A stretch of DNA of 64,000 bases from Puniceibacterium confluentis (GTDB lineage Bacteria; Pseudomonadota; Alphaproteobacteria; Rhodobacterales; Rhodobacteraceae), in the NCBI RefSeq assembly GCF_007923445.1, contig NZ_VOJI01000002.1:1-64000 (forward strand), given 5' to 3'. Position 1 is the stretch's first letter. Each line of letters begins with the position of its first letter. Positions 16,843 to 25,921 of this stretch are shown in pieces. A program made the position numbers and the translations under genes. The notes under the pieces are model-generated. The model was not told the DNA's origin, did not search any database, and was given only the letters and a program-made list of their open reading frames with translations.

Positions 16843-17784
16843 ATGCCCATCAAGCTGCCCTCCGACCTGCCCGCCTATGCCGTCTTGTCGCGCGAGGGTG
16901 TCATGGTCATGCCCGAGGATGCCGCCAGCCATCAGGATATCCGGCCGTTGCGCATCGGGCTGCTCAATCTCATGCCCAAGAAGATCCAGACCGAGACCCA
17001 GTTCGCCCGGCTGATCGGCGCCAATCCGCTCCAGATCGAGCTCAGCCTGATCCGGATGAGCGAACATGAAACCCGCAACACCGCCGCCGAACATATGGAG
17101 ACGTTCTACCGCCCCTTCACCGAGGTCGAAGCCAGCGGCGAGAAATTTGACGGGCTGATCATCACCGGCGCCCCGATCGAGCGGCTGGAGTACACCGACG
17201 TCACCTACTGGGACGAACTCACCCGGGTGTTCGACTGGACCCAAACGCATGTGCATTCGACCTTTGGCGTGTGCTGGGGCGGCATGGCGATGATCAACTA
17301 CTTCCACAGCGTGCCGAAACACCTGCTGGACGCCAAGGCGTTCGGCTGCGTGCGTCACCAGAACCTTGTGCCCGCCTCACCCTACCTGCGCGGGTTTTCC
17401 GACGACATGGTGATCCCGGTCAGCCGCTGGACCGAGCTGCGGCGCGACGAAATCGAATCCGCGGGCCTGCCGGTGCTGATCGACAGCCCCGAGACCGGCC
17501 CCTGTCTGGTCGAGGATACCGCGCACCGCGCGCTCTACATTTTCAACCACCTCGAATACGACAGCGACACGCTGAAACAGGAATATGACCGCGACGTCGC
17601 GGCCGGCACGACCATCAATGTGCCCGCAAATTATTACCCCGCGGACGACCCGACCCAGCGCCCGCAGAACCGCTGGCGCAGTCATGCGCACCTTCTCTAT
17701 GGCAACTGGGTCTCCGAGCTCTACCTGACAACTCCGTTTGACATGACGCAGATCGGCAGCGCCAGCACCGACCTGCGCACATAA
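16843..17784 (+). CDS. metA: Homoserine O-acyltransferase (MetA), predicted acetyl-CoA specific
   Basis: A 313-residue enzyme that acylates homoserine at the start of methionine synthesis. Catalytic C144 sits in [10 protein letters not shown], and the His/Glu pair is in FNHLEYD. The acyl-CoA-specificity site reads GAPIE with E113, where E. coli (succinyl-CoA) has Gly and Bacillus-type enzymes (acetyl-CoA) have Glu. By the published rule for this family it should therefore be an acetyltransferase although named MetA. AAGGATTGACC precedes the ATG. No SAM-II riboswitch core was found upstream. Confidence 0.93.
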   Translation: MPIKLPSDLPAYAVLSREGVMVMPEDAASHQDIRPLRIGLLNLMPKKIQTETQFARLIGANPLQIELSLIRMSEHETRNTAAEHMETFYRPFTEVEASGEKFDGLIITGAPIERLEYTDVTYWDELTRVFDWTQTHVHSTFGVCWGGMAMINYFHSVPKHLLDAKAFGCVRHQNLVPASPYLRGFSDDMVIPVSRWTELRRDEIESAGLPVLIDSPETGPCLVEDTAHRALYIFNHLEYDSDTLKQEYDRDVAAGTTINVPANYYPADDPTQRPQNRWRSHAHLLYGNWVSELYLTTPFDMTQIGSASTDLRT

Positions 17785-17799
17785 TCCAAAGGTGTTTGC

Positions 17800-18777
17800 A
17801 TGAGTGTCCGTTTCCTGTCCGTCCTGACACTTGTGCTGGCGGCGGGATGCTCCGCGCTGGTGGAACGCCGCGCCGATACACGCGAAGCCGAGGCGGTGCG
17901 CGAATGGCCACCCGTCGGTCAGTTTGTCGATGTGGGCGGCGGGCGGCGGGTACACGCCCTTGTCACCGGGTCCGGCCCGGATCTGGTGCTGATCCACGGC
18001 GCATCCGGCAATCTGCGCGACTTTGCCTTCGATTTCGTCGACCAGGTCAAGGGCCGCTACCGGGTCATCGCGTTCGACCGCCCGGGTCTTGGGTATTCCG
18101 ACCGCCCCTCGGATGCCTTTGGCGGTGCCTTCAACACTGCGGCCGAAAGCCCCGCGCAGCAGGCCGACATGCTCTGGCAGGCAGCAGAAAAACTGGGGGT
18201 CACCCGTCCCATCGTGCTGGGCCACTCCTACGGCGGATCCGTCGCCATGGCCTGGGGGCTGGATCATCCCGCCGCAGCACTGGTGATTGTCGCGGGCGCC
18301 ACCATGCCCTGGCCCGGTGAGCTTGGCCTGTCCTATACCGTCCTCGGCTCGTCCCTGGGCGGCGCAGTGCTGCCACCGCTGGTGACGGCCTTTGCCGGAG
18401 AGGATCGGATCAACAGCGCGGTTGCCGCCATCTTTGCCCCGGATCAGCCGCCTGCGGGCTATCTGCAATACGTCGGTCCCGGCCTGACCCTGCGCCGCGA
18501 GTCCCTGCGCGCCAACGGCCGCCAGGTCGACAGCCTGCGGCCGCATGTCGTTGCCATGTCGCAAAGATACCCCGCGATCACAATCCCGGTCGAACTGGTA
18601 CACGGCGATGCAGACAACACTGTGCCGCTGGACGTGCACTCACGGCGGCTGGATGCGCTGCTGCCCAACAGTACCCTGACCGTGCTGACCGGTGTCGGCC
18701 ACATGCCGCATCACGCCCGGCCGCAGGCAGTCGTCGCGGCAATCGACCGCGCCGCGCGCAAGGCCGGACTGCGCTAG
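17800..18777 (+). CDS. Alpha/beta hydrolase, predicted lipoprotein
   Basis: A 325-residue hydrolase with a lipobox, LVLAAGC (lipidated Cys about residue 17), so it is probably anchored in the envelope. The fold shows the oxyanion HGASGN, nucleophile elbow GHSYGGS, an acid in HGDADNTVP and the catalytic His in GVGHMPHH. Substrate unknown; esterase or lipase activity is the usual guess. AAAGGTG precedes the ATG, 15 nt after metA, so the two may share a transcript, though no functional link is evident. Confidence 0.85.
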   Translation: MSVRFLSVLTLVLAAGCSALVERRADTREAEAVREWPPVGQFVDVGGGRRVHALVTGSGPDLVLIHGASGNLRDFAFDFVDQVKGRYRVIAFDRPGLGYSDRPSDAFGGAFNTAAESPAQQADMLWQAAEKLGVTRPIVLGHSYGGSVAMAWGLDHPAAALVIVAGATMPWPGELGLSYTVLGSSLGGAVLPPLVTAFAGEDRINSAVAAIFAPDQPPAGYLQYVGPGLTLRRESLRANGRQVDSLRPHVVAMSQRYPAITIPVELVHGDADNTVPLDVHSRRLDALLPNSTLTVLTGVGHMPHHARPQAVVAAIDRAARKAGLR

Positions 18778-18895
18778 CAGCCCCGGCGCCAAAACACACG
18801 CCCCACATTCCCGGAGTTGCAAGAATCCCCGCCAGAGTCCGAGACGTTTCCTCTCCCACACCGTCCCGCTGCGGGACCTCGGCTTCCACAATTGC

Positions 18896-18910
18896 GTTAA
18901 CCGGTTTAAC
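18896..18910. promoter_or_regulatory. Inverted repeat (candidate TetR operator) before ppk2
   Basis: GTTAA-CCGGT-TTAAC has perfect 5-bp arms around a 5-nt centre, 36 bp before the ppk2 start. TetR proteins bind palindromes of about this size, and the operon's second gene encodes one, so autoregulation is plausible. The site also sits between a weak TTGCGT and CATATT promoter pair. Confidence 0.4.
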
Positions 18911-18945
18911 ATCCCATATTGCCCGCAAAAGACAGGACAACCCGC

Positions 18946-19815
18946 ATGGATCTTCCCTTTGACGGCGCCATCAGCGCCTTTTTCGCCAAAGACGCCCCGA
19001 AAGAGGTGCGCGACGCCATTCAGCGTGCCGAAAAGGAAGATATCCTGAATCCGAACTATCCCTATTCCGAAATCCTGCCGAAAAAGGCCTATGAAAAGGA
19101 CCTTGAGAAGCTGCAGATCGAACTGGTGAAGATGCAGTCCTGGGCGCGCGAGACCGGCGCCCGCATCGCCATCCTGTTCGAAGGCCGGGACGCCGCCGGC
19201 AAGGGCGGCACGATCAAGCGTTTCCGCGAAAACCTCAATCCGCGCGGGGCGCGCACCGTGGCATTGCCCAAACCCTCGGACACCGAGGCGACGCAGTGGT
19301 ATTTTCAGCGCTACATCCCGCACCTGCCCGCCGGCGGCGAAATCGTGTTCTTTGACCGCTCCTGGTACAACCGTGGCGTCGTCGAACACGTGTTCGAATT
19401 CAGCACGCCGGATCAGCGCCAGCATTTTTTTGCCCAGGTGCCGGATCTCGAAAAGATGCTGGTCGAGGACGGCATCCACCTGTTCAAGATCTGGCTCAAC
19501 GTCGGTCAGGCCGAACAGCTGCGCCGATTTCTCGACCGGGAAAAAGACCCGCTGAAACAGTGGAAACTCAGCTGGATCGACGTCGAGGGACTGAAACGCT
19601 GGGATGCCTATTCCGCCGCCATCCCCGAGACGCTGACCCTGACCCACACCCAGTCCGCCCCCTGGACCGTGATCCGCTCGGACGACAAGCGGCGGGCGCG
19701 GCTCGAGGCGATCCGCGCGGTTCTGTGCGGGCTGAACTACACCAACAAGGATGCCAAGGCGCTGGGGCAGACAGATGCCAGGATCTGCGGAGGCCCCGAG
19801 CTCTGGGATGCCTAA
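18946..19815 (+). CDS. ppk2: Polyphosphate kinase 2 (PPK2 family)
   Basis: A 289-residue kinase that transfers phosphate between polyphosphate and nucleotides. Walker A is [11 protein letters not shown] (residues 80-90) and Walker B is [16 protein letters not shown] (135-150). One-domain length fits class I or III PPK2 enzymes, which phosphorylate NDPs or make polyphosphate; direction and base preference cannot be read. The start [10 protein letters not shown] at 18946 is chosen over 18919. Its 3' end overlaps the tetR start by 8 nt, so the regulator is coupled to it. Confidence 0.95.
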   Translation: MDLPFDGAISAFFAKDAPKEVRDAIQRAEKEDILNPNYPYSEILPKKAYEKDLEKLQIELVKMQSWARETGARIAILFEGRDAAGKGGTIKRFRENLNPRGARTVALPKPSDTEATQWYFQRYIPHLPAGGEIVFFDRSWYNRGVVEHVFEFSTPDQRQHFFAQVPDLEKMLVEDGIHLFKIWLNVGQAEQLRRFLDREKDPLKQWKLSWIDVEGLKRWDAYSAAIPETLTLTHTQSAPWTVIRSDDKRRARLEAIRAVLCGLNYTNKDAKALGQTDARICGGPELWDA

Positions 19816-20425
19816 ACGCGGCTACCACCACGGCAATCTGGCGCAGGCGCTGGTCGATGCCGCGCTGACCCTGATCGAACAGAAGGGTCCGACCGGCTTC
19901 ACCCTCTCCGAGGCCGCCAAGCAGGCCGGTGTGACCCCGGCTGCCGTCTACCGGCATTTCTCGGGCCGCGAGGATCTGATCGCCGAAGCGGCGCTGCAGG
20001 GCTATGAAATCTTTGCCGACCTGATGCAATATGCTTATGACAGCGGCCAGCCCTCGGCCCTGGCCTCATTCGAGGCGACGGGGAGGGCCTACCTTGCCTT
20101 TGCGCGCAAGTACCCCGGCCACTATATCGCGATGTTTGAGAGCGGCGTTTCCGTCAACCATTCGCCCGAGCTTGCCGCGGTGTCGGCCCGGGCGCGCGGC
20201 GTGCAGGAACGTGCCGCGGCTGGTCTGAGCCAGCACATCCCGACGGCGAAGCGGCCGCCCGCCGCAATGGTTTCTGCCCATATCTGGGCCCTGAGTCACG
20301 GGGTGGTGGAGCTGTATGCGCGCAACTCTCCCGGCACGCAAAGCCCCTATCCGCCCGAGGATCTGCTGGAATCCGGCATCGGGATCTATCTGCGCGGCCT
20401 CGGTCTGCTGCCGCCGGACAAATGA
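19808..20425 (+). CDS. TetR/AcrR-family regulator with WHG domain
   Basis: A 205-residue repressor-type protein. The N-terminal helix-turn-helix is at residues about 25-50 ([20 protein letters not shown]), and the C-terminal ligand-binding half has [10 protein letters not shown], the WHG signature. The ATG lies inside the last codons of ppk2, so the two are co-expressed. Likely targets are its own operon through the palindrome at 18896-18910. Ligand unknown. Confidence 0.9.
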   Translation: MPKRGYHHGNLAQALVDAALTLIEQKGPTGFTLSEAAKQAGVTPAAVYRHFSGREDLIAEAALQGYEIFADLMQYAYDSGQPSALASFEATGRAYLAFARKYPGHYIAMFESGVSVNHSPELAAVSARARGVQERAAAGLSQHIPTAKRPPAAMVSAHIWALSHGVVELYARNSPGTQSPYPPEDLLESGIGIYLRGLGLLPPDK

Positions 20426-20546
20426 CCCGGGCCGGACCCGGTTTGTCGGCACCGGTGCCGAAGAACCTTGGGCCCGCATCCGGGATGGCGTAGGGCAGAT
20501 CGCGGCGCGCAACCACATGCGGCGCGCACAGTATCAAGAGGGTGGA

Positions 20547-21395
20547 ATGCCAGAGAAAACCTTTGTTCTGGGGTTGGGCGCGTCAAAGTCCGGCACCACT
20601 TGGATCCAGACATATCTGCACCGGGCCGAGGGCGTGGACATGGGGCGTCTGGGCGAATACCAGGTCTGGGACGCGTTGCATCTGCCGGAAAACAGCCGCT
20701 ACCGCATTGCCCGTCCCGGACTGGTGCAGCGGCTCGAGGCCGCGCTTGCCGTCCGCGTTGGCCTGCCGGTGAAGGGTCCGGTTTTCCGCTATGGCCTGCA
20801 ACAGAACCCCGCCCGCTATTTTGAGTATTTCCAGCACCGTCTGGCCCAGCCGGGCATCCGCGTCACCGGCGACATCTCTCCCGGCTATGCCGGGCTGCCT
20901 GTGTCCGTATTGCAGATGATCGACTCCACGTTTGCAACCCGGGGCATCGCGGTCAAACCGCTGTTCGTCATGCGCGATCCGATCGAGCGCGCCTGGTCCA
21001 TCGTCAAGATGCGGCGCCGCAAGGGCCGGAGCGGCGGAGACGGCGACACATCCGCAGAATCCGATTTTCGCGAGGCTGTCCGCGCGGGGTTTGGCGTGAG
21101 CTACGAGACTTCACTGCGCAACATCGACGCCGCCTTTGGCCCCGGACGCGCCTATCTGGGTCTGTTCGAGACGATGTTCACCCCCGAGGCCGTGCAGCGC
21201 CTCAGCGATTTCGCCGGAATTCACAGCAATCCCGCCGCCAGCCGCCAGCGGGTGAACGATTCCGGCGACCGCTCGGGGGTTGCGCCCGCCCTCGCCCGCG
21301 ACGTGTTCGACACCTTTGCCGCCGATTACGCCTATTGCCTGGCCCGCTTCCCTGAGGCGCGCACCGCATGGCCGCACGCCCATCTGTCTGGCTGA
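20547..21395 (+). CDS. PAPS-dependent sulfotransferase
   Basis: A 282-residue sulfotransferase-fold protein. The 5'-phosphosulfate loop is GASKSGTTWIQTYL (residues about 10-23) and the 3'-phosphate site is VMRDPIERAWSIVKMRRR near residue 150. The acceptor is unknown: glycan, lipid or small molecule. The ATG at 20547 follows GAGGGTGGA; the frame is open upstream but overlaps tetR. It ends 7 nt before a bidirectional terminator. Not obviously linked to its neighbours. Confidence 0.88.
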   Translation: MPEKTFVLGLGASKSGTTWIQTYLHRAEGVDMGRLGEYQVWDALHLPENSRYRIARPGLVQRLEAALAVRVGLPVKGPVFRYGLQQNPARYFEYFQHRLAQPGIRVTGDISPGYAGLPVSVLQMIDSTFATRGIAVKPLFVMRDPIERAWSIVKMRRRKGRSGGDGDTSAESDFREAVRAGFGVSYETSLRNIDAAFGPGRAYLGLFETMFTPEAVQRLSDFAGIHSNPAASRQRVNDSGDRSGVAPALARDVFDTFAADYAYCLARFPEARTAWPHAHLSG

Positions 21396-21401
21396 AACGC
21401 A

Positions 21402-21427
21402 AAAGGGCGGCCCGAAGGCCGCCCTTT
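21402..21427. terminator. Bidirectional terminator between the sulfotransferase gene and rpsI
   Basis: AAAGGGCGGCC-CGAA-GGCCGCCCTTT is a perfect 11-bp stem with a stable CGAA tetraloop and A/T ends on both sides. It serves the convergent sulfotransferase and rplM-rpsI transcripts. Confidence 0.9.
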
Positions 21428-21447
21428 GTAACACCGTTCCGAAACGC

Positions 21448-21933
21448 TTAACGCTTGGAGAACTGGAAGCTCTTGCGGGCCTTGGCACGACCGAACTTCT
21501 TCCGCTCGACGACACGGCTGTCACGGGTCAGGAAGCCCGCCGCCTTCAGTGCCGCGCGCAGCGAGGGATCATAGAGTTGCAGTGCCTTGGACACACCGTG
21601 CTTGACCGCGCCGGCCTGACCGGACAGTCCGCCACCCTTGACAGTGGCGACAACGTCGAACTGGCCTTCGGTGCCGGAAACGGTGAACGGCTGCTTCAGG
21701 ATCATCTGCAGCACGGGGCGCGCGAAATAATCGTTGATCGGCTTGCCGTTCACGGTGACCTTGCCGGAGCCCGGCTTGATCCAGACGCGGGCGACCGCGT
21801 CCTTGCGCTTGCCGGTGGCATAGGCCCGGCCCAGAGCGTCGCGCTGCGGCTCGCGGGGTTCGGCGATTGCAACCACGGCTTCGACGCCGGCGGCGGTGCC
21901 CAGGTCTTCCAGGGAATTGATCTGTTCAGCCAT
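21448..21933 (-). CDS. rpsI: 30S ribosomal protein S9
   Basis: A 161-residue S9 of the small subunit, whose C-terminal tail ([15 protein letters not shown]) reaches the P-site tRNA. The core starts near residue 38 ([14 protein letters not shown]). The preceding 35-residue acidic/alanine-rich extension is usual in alphaproteobacteria. The start ATG shares its first base with the rplM stop codon (TAATG), so translation is coupled to L13. Confidence 0.98.
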   Translation of the reverse strand: MAEQINSLEDLGTAAGVEAVVAIAEPREPQRDALGRAYATGKRKDAVARVWIKPGSGKVTVNGKPINDYFARPVLQMILKQPFTVSGTEGQFDVVATVKGGGLSGQAGAVKHGVSKALQLYDPSLRAALKAAGFLTRDSRVVERKKFGRAKARKSFQFSKR

Positions 21934-22397
21934 TATTTTGCCACCCGGGTGTTCTTGGAGTTCATCGACTTCACATCCAGCACTTCGGGGCTCTGGGCCT
22001 CGTGGGGATGCTCGCCGCCTGCATAGACGCGCAGGTTGGTCATGACGGACCGGCTCAGACGGTTGCCCGGCAGCATGCGCTTGATCGCCTGGACGACAAC
22101 ACGCTCGGGGTGTGCGCCCTCAAGGATCTGCTGCTTGGTGCGCGACTTGATGCCGCCCGGATGTCCGGTGTGCCAGTAAAAGTTTTCCTGGCGTTTGTTG
22201 CCGGTCATCTGCACTTTTTCAGCGTTGATGATGATCACGTTGTCGCCCATGTCCATGTGCGGTGTGAACGACGGCTTGTGCTTGCCACGCAGACGCATGG
22301 CGACGATCGAAGCGAGACGGCCCAGCACCACGCCTTCGGCGTCGATGATGATCCATTTCTTCTCGATGTCTGCAGGTGTTGCAGAAAAGGTTTTCAT
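21933..22397 (-). CDS. rplM: 50S ribosomal protein L13
   Basis: A 154-residue L13, an early-assembly large-subunit protein. Typical blocks are [35 protein letters not shown]-like residues and [20 protein letters not shown], in the normal order and length. It is the first gene of the rplM-rpsI operon, transcribed from a strong promoter about 75 bp upstream and ended at 21402-21427. Confidence 0.98.
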   Translation of the reverse strand: MKTFSATPADIEKKWIIIDAEGVVLGRLASIVAMRLRGKHKPSFTPHMDMGDNVIIINAEKVQMTGNKRQENFYWHTGHPGGIKSRTKQQILEGAHPERVVVQAIKRMLPGNRLSRSVMTNLRVYAGGEHPHEAQSPEVLDVKSMNSKNTRVAK

Positions 22398-22470
22398 ATG
22401 GGGTTACCCTTGGTTTGACGTGTTCCGGACTCATGCGTGGGGCATGAGGCCCGCGAAATCCGATTGCCGG

Positions 22471-22498
22471 GTTATACGGGCTGGACACGCACAGTCAA
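22471..22498 (-). promoter_or_regulatory. rplM-rpsI promoter
   Basis: On the minus strand, TTGACT and TATAAC are spaced by 16 bp, close to the sigma-70 consensus. The -10 lies 74 bp before the rplM ATG. This is one of the best promoter matches in the window, as expected for a ribosomal operon. Confidence 0.7.
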
Positions 22499-22683
22499 GC
22501 GCGTGAAGTCAAATATAATACTGCGTATTCAATGGCTTGAAATTAAGGTATCCAGATACCCCAATCCGGAGCCACTGCGGAACCACATCGGCCACCGCCG
22601 CCGCGCCCCGGAACCGGGCTCGCTTTGCCGCCCGCGCCGGAAACCAGCGCGCGCCAGCGGCGCGCCCCGCCGGATCAGGCCCC

Positions 22684-24084
22684 TCAGACCGCGATCTGCT
22701 CGGGCGGGTTTTCCAGCAGCCGCCGCAACCGCTCCATCGCCGCCTCAAAGCTCGCCAGCGTCACCTGCGCATTGATTCCGATGCGTATGGCATGGGGCGC
22801 AAAGCCGTCGCGCAGGGCGAACTCGTCCGCCGCGCGCACCTGCACGCCCTGCGCCTCGGCCGCCTGGCAGAACGCACCGGCCCGCCAGCCGGAGGGCAGA
22901 TGCAGCCACAGGAACGGCATGTCCGCGCGCCAGACCAGATCGTGTGTGCCCAGCACATTCACCGCGGCCCGGATATAGCGCCCGAGCTCTTCGCGCACGC
23001 GCGCCATGATCTTCGGCGTTTCGTCCCGGCTCAGAATATCTTCGGTCAGATCCGCGAGAGGTCTCGCCAGCCCGAAAAAGCCGTGCTCGGCCACGCGCCG
23101 CAGATCCGCCCGCCGCTCCTGCGGAGCGACGGCGAAACCGATGCGCAGGGCCGGGGTGATGGTCTTGGAGATCGAGGACACGTACCAGCTCTGACCCGGC
23201 AGCAAGGCCCGATAGGACAGCTCCCGCGCCTGGCCCACCCGGTAACAATCATCCTCGAGCACCTGCAACCCGGTCCGCCGCGCAACCTCGGCAATGGCCT
23301 GCCGCCGCTCCAGTGGGGTGAACAGGCCGGTCGGGTTGTGCATTTCCGGCGAGGTGCACAGCAACTGTGCCTCATGACGGCGCACCAGATCCTCAAGAGC
23401 TTCGGGGATGATGCCGAACGCATCCATCGGCACGCCGACCACATCTGCCCGCAACAGCTCTGCCGCGCGGCGGAAACCGACATAGTTCAGCTCTTCAAGC
23501 AGAACGACCGGGCGCCGCCCGCGCAGCACCGCCTGCATCACCAGCGATATGCCATTCTGCCCGCCATGGCTCAGCACGATATCTTCCTGGTCCAGCGGCC
23601 CCAGCGGCGTGTCCTCCAGCCATCGCACCACCGCACGGCGCGCCGACGCGAACCCGGCGCGGGACGGATAGTTCAGCAGGTCAGCCGCCGGCCGGTCCGC
23701 AAGGCGCCGCAGCCCGTCCCGGATCATCGCAACCTGCCCCATATCCGGCAGCTTGGCCGAAAACAGGCTGACCAGATCGGTCTCTTCGGGCGCAGTGTGT
23801 TGCTGCCATAAAATGTCCGGCGGCGTTTCAGGGCCTGCGGGACTGGCGACAAACGTCCCGCGCCCGACCTCGGCCCGCAAGACGCCCTCGTCGGTCAGGA
23901 CAGTATAGGCGCGCGCCACTGTGCCCGGGGTGATCCCCAGCGCCCAGGCCAGTTCGCGCACCGGCGGAAGCCGCTCTTCGACACGCAGCGCGCCGTCCTC
24001 CAGCGCCGACCGGATCGCCCCCACGACCGAACGGTACTTTGCCCCCTTGCCGGAGGACTCATAACGATTGAGAATTGTATCCAT
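22684..24084 (-). CDS. MocR/PdxR-type regulator (GntR domain fused to aminotransferase)
   Basis: A 466-residue fusion. Residues 1-75 are a GntR winged helix (LPPVRELAWALGITPGTVAR), and the rest is a fold-type-I aminotransferase with PLP lysine in SSISKTITPALR. Such proteins sense PLP or an amino acid and control vitamin B6, GABA, taurine or other genes. None of those genes is adjacent, so the effector is unknown. It is divergent from a DUF1127 gene across about 97 bp full of ACAAT/ATTGT half-sites, consistent with autoregulation and control of that gene. Confidence 0.92.
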   Translation of the reverse strand: MDTILNRYESSGKGAKYRSVVGAIRSALEDGALRVEERLPPVRELAWALGITPGTVARAYTVLTDEGVLRAEVGRGTFVASPAGPETPPDILWQQHTAPEETDLVSLFSAKLPDMGQVAMIRDGLRRLADRPAADLLNYPSRAGFASARRAVVRWLEDTPLGPLDQEDIVLSHGGQNGISLVMQAVLRGRRPVVLLEELNYVGFRRAAELLRADVVGVPMDAFGIIPEALEDLVRRHEAQLLCTSPEMHNPTGLFTPLERRQAIAEVARRTGLQVLEDDCYRVGQARELSYRALLPGQSWYVSSISKTITPALRIGFAVAPQERRADLRRVAEHGFFGLARPLADLTEDILSRDETPKIMARVREELGRYIRAAVNVLGTHDLVWRADMPFLWLHLPSGWRAGAFCQAAEAQGVQVRAADEFALRDGFAPHAIRIGINAQVTLASFEAAMERLRRLLENPPEQIAV

Positions 24085-24165
24085 TACAATCTTTCACTCG
24101 ACGCCACACAATCGACATTGTATCTCTAAATGCGTAGCAATATCGCTACATTGTGTCAATACAAT
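24074..24165. promoter_or_regulatory. Cluster of six ACAAT/ATTGT half-sites between mocR-like and DUF1127 genes
   Basis: Half-sites start at 24074 (ATTGT), 24086 (ACAAT), 24108 (ACAAT), 24117 (ATTGT), 24150 (ATTGT) and 24161 (ACAAT), forming three inverted pairs: spacing N7, N4 (ACAAT-CGAC-ATTGT) and N6 (ATTGT-GTCAAT-ACAAT). The cluster covers the start of the MocR gene and the divergent promoter. This is the likely binding region of the MocR-type regulator. Confidence 0.6.
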
Positions 24166-24181
24166 TTAAAGGAACACTCTG

Positions 24182-24409
24182 ATGGCACAGACATCACATG
24201 CCCCGCACCTCGCCTTTCTCAGCGCCGAGGCCCACCTCGCGCCGCTGCCGGCCTTCGCGGTATTTGCGGCGGTGATTCTGACCAAATGGAGCACCCGTCA
24301 CCGTACCCGCCGTGCGCTCGCCCGGCTCGAACCGCACCTGCTGCGCGATATCGGTCTGGACTCCCTGGCCGCACGGCACGAGGCCAGCCGCATGTTCTGG
24401 CAAGGCTGA
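24182..24409 (+). CDS. DUF1127 small protein, divergent from the MocR-type regulator
   Basis: A 75-residue protein. The N-terminal half is hydrophobic (LPAFAVFAAVILTKW, perhaps a membrane-seeking helix), and the C-terminal half carries the DUF1127 motif HRTRRALARLEPHLLRDIGLD. AAAGGAAC precedes the ATG. It ends shortly before a terminator, so it is monocistronic. Its promoter region is filled with the half-sites described for the divergent MocR gene. Molecular function unknown; DUF1127 domains are Arg-rich and some relatives bind RNA. Confidence 0.8.
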   Translation: MAQTSHAPHLAFLSAEAHLAPLPAFAVFAAVILTKWSTRHRTRRALARLEPHLLRDIGLDSLAARHEASRMFWQG

Positions 24410-24435
24410 TCCCTGACTTGCCAGACCTCTTGCCT

Positions 24436-24462
24436 GGGCGCGGTTCTGCCGCGCCCCTTTTT
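24436..24462 (+). terminator. Rho-independent terminator after the DUF1127 gene
   Basis: GGGCGCGG-TTCTG-CCGCGCCC forms an 8-bp stem followed by CTTTTTG, 26 nt after the stop codon. Confidence 0.88.
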
Positions 24463-24578
24463 GTTGTCGCCCTGTCGGCCCTGCCTGCTTCGCTCGGGCA
24501 AATCTCGCCCCCCAACCCGGCCGACCTCCGGTTTCATCTGCCCCTGAAGGGCGCCGACAAGGCCCCAAATTGCGCGGC

Positions 24579-25001
24579 TCAGCCCACGGGCGGCAACGAA
24601 TAGGTCAGCGAGGCACGCGCGACAGGCTCGGATGCGCCTTCGGAAAACAGCAGCACGTCACAGACCGACAGCACCCGCCCCAACTTGAGCACCCGGCACT
24701 GCGCCAGCACATCGCGCCCCGCCGCAGGCTTGCGCATGAAATCTATGGAACAGTTGGTGGTCACCGCCAGCGCCTCCCGACCGATCCGCGCCATGGTGGC
24801 AACATAGGCCGCCACGTCCGCCAGCGCGAACATCGACGGCCCCGAGACCGTCCCACCGGGCCGCAGATGCTCTTCCTTCACCAACAGGCGCATTACCAGC
24901 AGGTCCTCGTCGAGCCGATCAATTCCGAACATTCCCCGGACCTGCGGAAACACCGAGTCCAGAAATGGCCCCATCTCTTCTGCTGTCACTTTCAGCGCCA
25001 T
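24579..25001 (-). CDS. PaaI-type hotdog thioesterase
   Basis: A 140-residue hotdog-fold protein; LRPGGTVSGPSMFALADVAA resembles the PaaI active-site region, followed by SIDFMRKPAAGRDVLAQCRV and a C-terminal ASLTYSLPP strand. Such enzymes hydrolyse acyl-CoA esters. The start MALKVTAEEM at 25001 is chosen because the frame upstream runs antisense through the enoyl-CoA hydratase gene. It is divergent from that gene with 57 bp between, so a shared regulatory region and a common acyl-CoA pathway are plausible. Confidence 0.85.
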   Translation of the reverse strand: MALKVTAEEMGPFLDSVFPQVRGMFGIDRLDEDLLVMRLLVKEEHLRPGGTVSGPSMFALADVAAYVATMARIGREALAVTTNCSIDFMRKPAAGRDVLAQCRVLKLGRVLSVCDVLLFSEGASEPVARASLTYSLPPVG

Positions 25002-25058
25002 GCTTGTCCTCCCCTGACCTGCCCGCCTAAGCTGCCGCCAAGCGCGAAGGAGGACAAG

Positions 25059-25847
25059 ATGACAATCGTAACCCGCACCGATACCGGCGCCGTCCGGCAT
25101 CTGCAACTGAACGCGCCTGAACGGCTGAACGCCCTGTCGGACGCCATGCTCGCGGCACTTCAGGCAGAATGCGAGGCCCTGATGGACGACCGCAGCATCC
25201 GCGTCGTGATCCTGTCCGGCACGGGCAAGGCGTTCTGCGCCGGTCATGACCTCAAGGAAATGACCGCCGGGCGGCAGGCACCGGACGGCGGCGCGGCCTA
25301 CTTCAAAGACCTTTTCGACCGCTGCGCCACCTTCATGCAGACCCTGCCCCGCCTGCCGCAACCAGTGATCGCCCAGGTTCATGGCACGGCCACCGCCGCC
25401 GGCTGCCAGCTTGTGGCCTCCTGCGACCTCGCGGTCGCGGCGCAGGGCTCCCGGTTCGGAGTGAACGGCGTGAACATCGGGTTGTTCTGCTCGACCCCCA
25501 TGGTGGCGTTGTCGCGCAACATCCCGACCAAACACGCCTTCGAGATGCTGACCACCGGCGCCTTCATTGATGCCGACCGCGCCGCCGAGCTTGGTCTGGT
25601 GAACCGCGTGGTGCCCCCCGGCGATCTCGGGGCCGCAACACGTGCGCTCGCCGAGACCATCGCCGCCAAGCTGGGGTCGGCCGTCACTGTCGGCAAGCAG
25701 GCCTTCTACCAACAGTTGCAGATGCCGCTGGACCGCGCCTATGCCCATACCGGGGATGTCATGGTGCGCAACATGCTCGACCGCGACACCACCGAAGGCA
25801 TCGCCGCCTTTCTCGCCAAGCGCGATCCGGACTGGCCCCAGAACTAG
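25059..25847 (+). CDS. Enoyl-CoA hydratase/isomerase family protein
   Basis: A 262-residue crotonase-fold enzyme. The CoA-binding loop FCAGHDLKEM and the oxyanion region HGTATAAGCQLVASCDLAVA are clear. At the second catalytic position it has NGVNIGLFCSTPMVALS, a pattern of the ECHDC3-like subgroup rather than the classical Glu pair, so hydratase activity is uncertain. AAGGAGG precedes the ATG. It is divergent from the thioesterase, pointing to acyl-CoA metabolism. Confidence 0.88.
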   Translation: MTIVTRTDTGAVRHLQLNAPERLNALSDAMLAALQAECEALMDDRSIRVVILSGTGKAFCAGHDLKEMTAGRQAPDGGAAYFKDLFDRCATFMQTLPRLPQPVIAQVHGTATAAGCQLVASCDLAVAAQGSRFGVNGVNIGLFCSTPMVALSRNIPTKHAFEMLTTGAFIDADRAAELGLVNRVVPPGDLGAATRALAETIAAKLGSAVTVGKQAFYQQLQMPLDRAYAHTGDVMVRNMLDRDTTEGIAAFLAKRDPDWPQN

Positions 25848-25921
25848 GGCGCCCGGTCCGGTCACGGCATTCGCCGTCATGGCGCAGCAACCCCCGTGAC
25901 AAACGGTGCCAATGCGCCTAA

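Noticed and set aside
22505-22560. TATAAT-like AT-rich stretch between rplM and the MocR-type gene
   Set aside because: It resembles a plus-strand -10, but no plus-strand gene follows; the minus-strand rplM promoter at 22471-22498 explains the region better.
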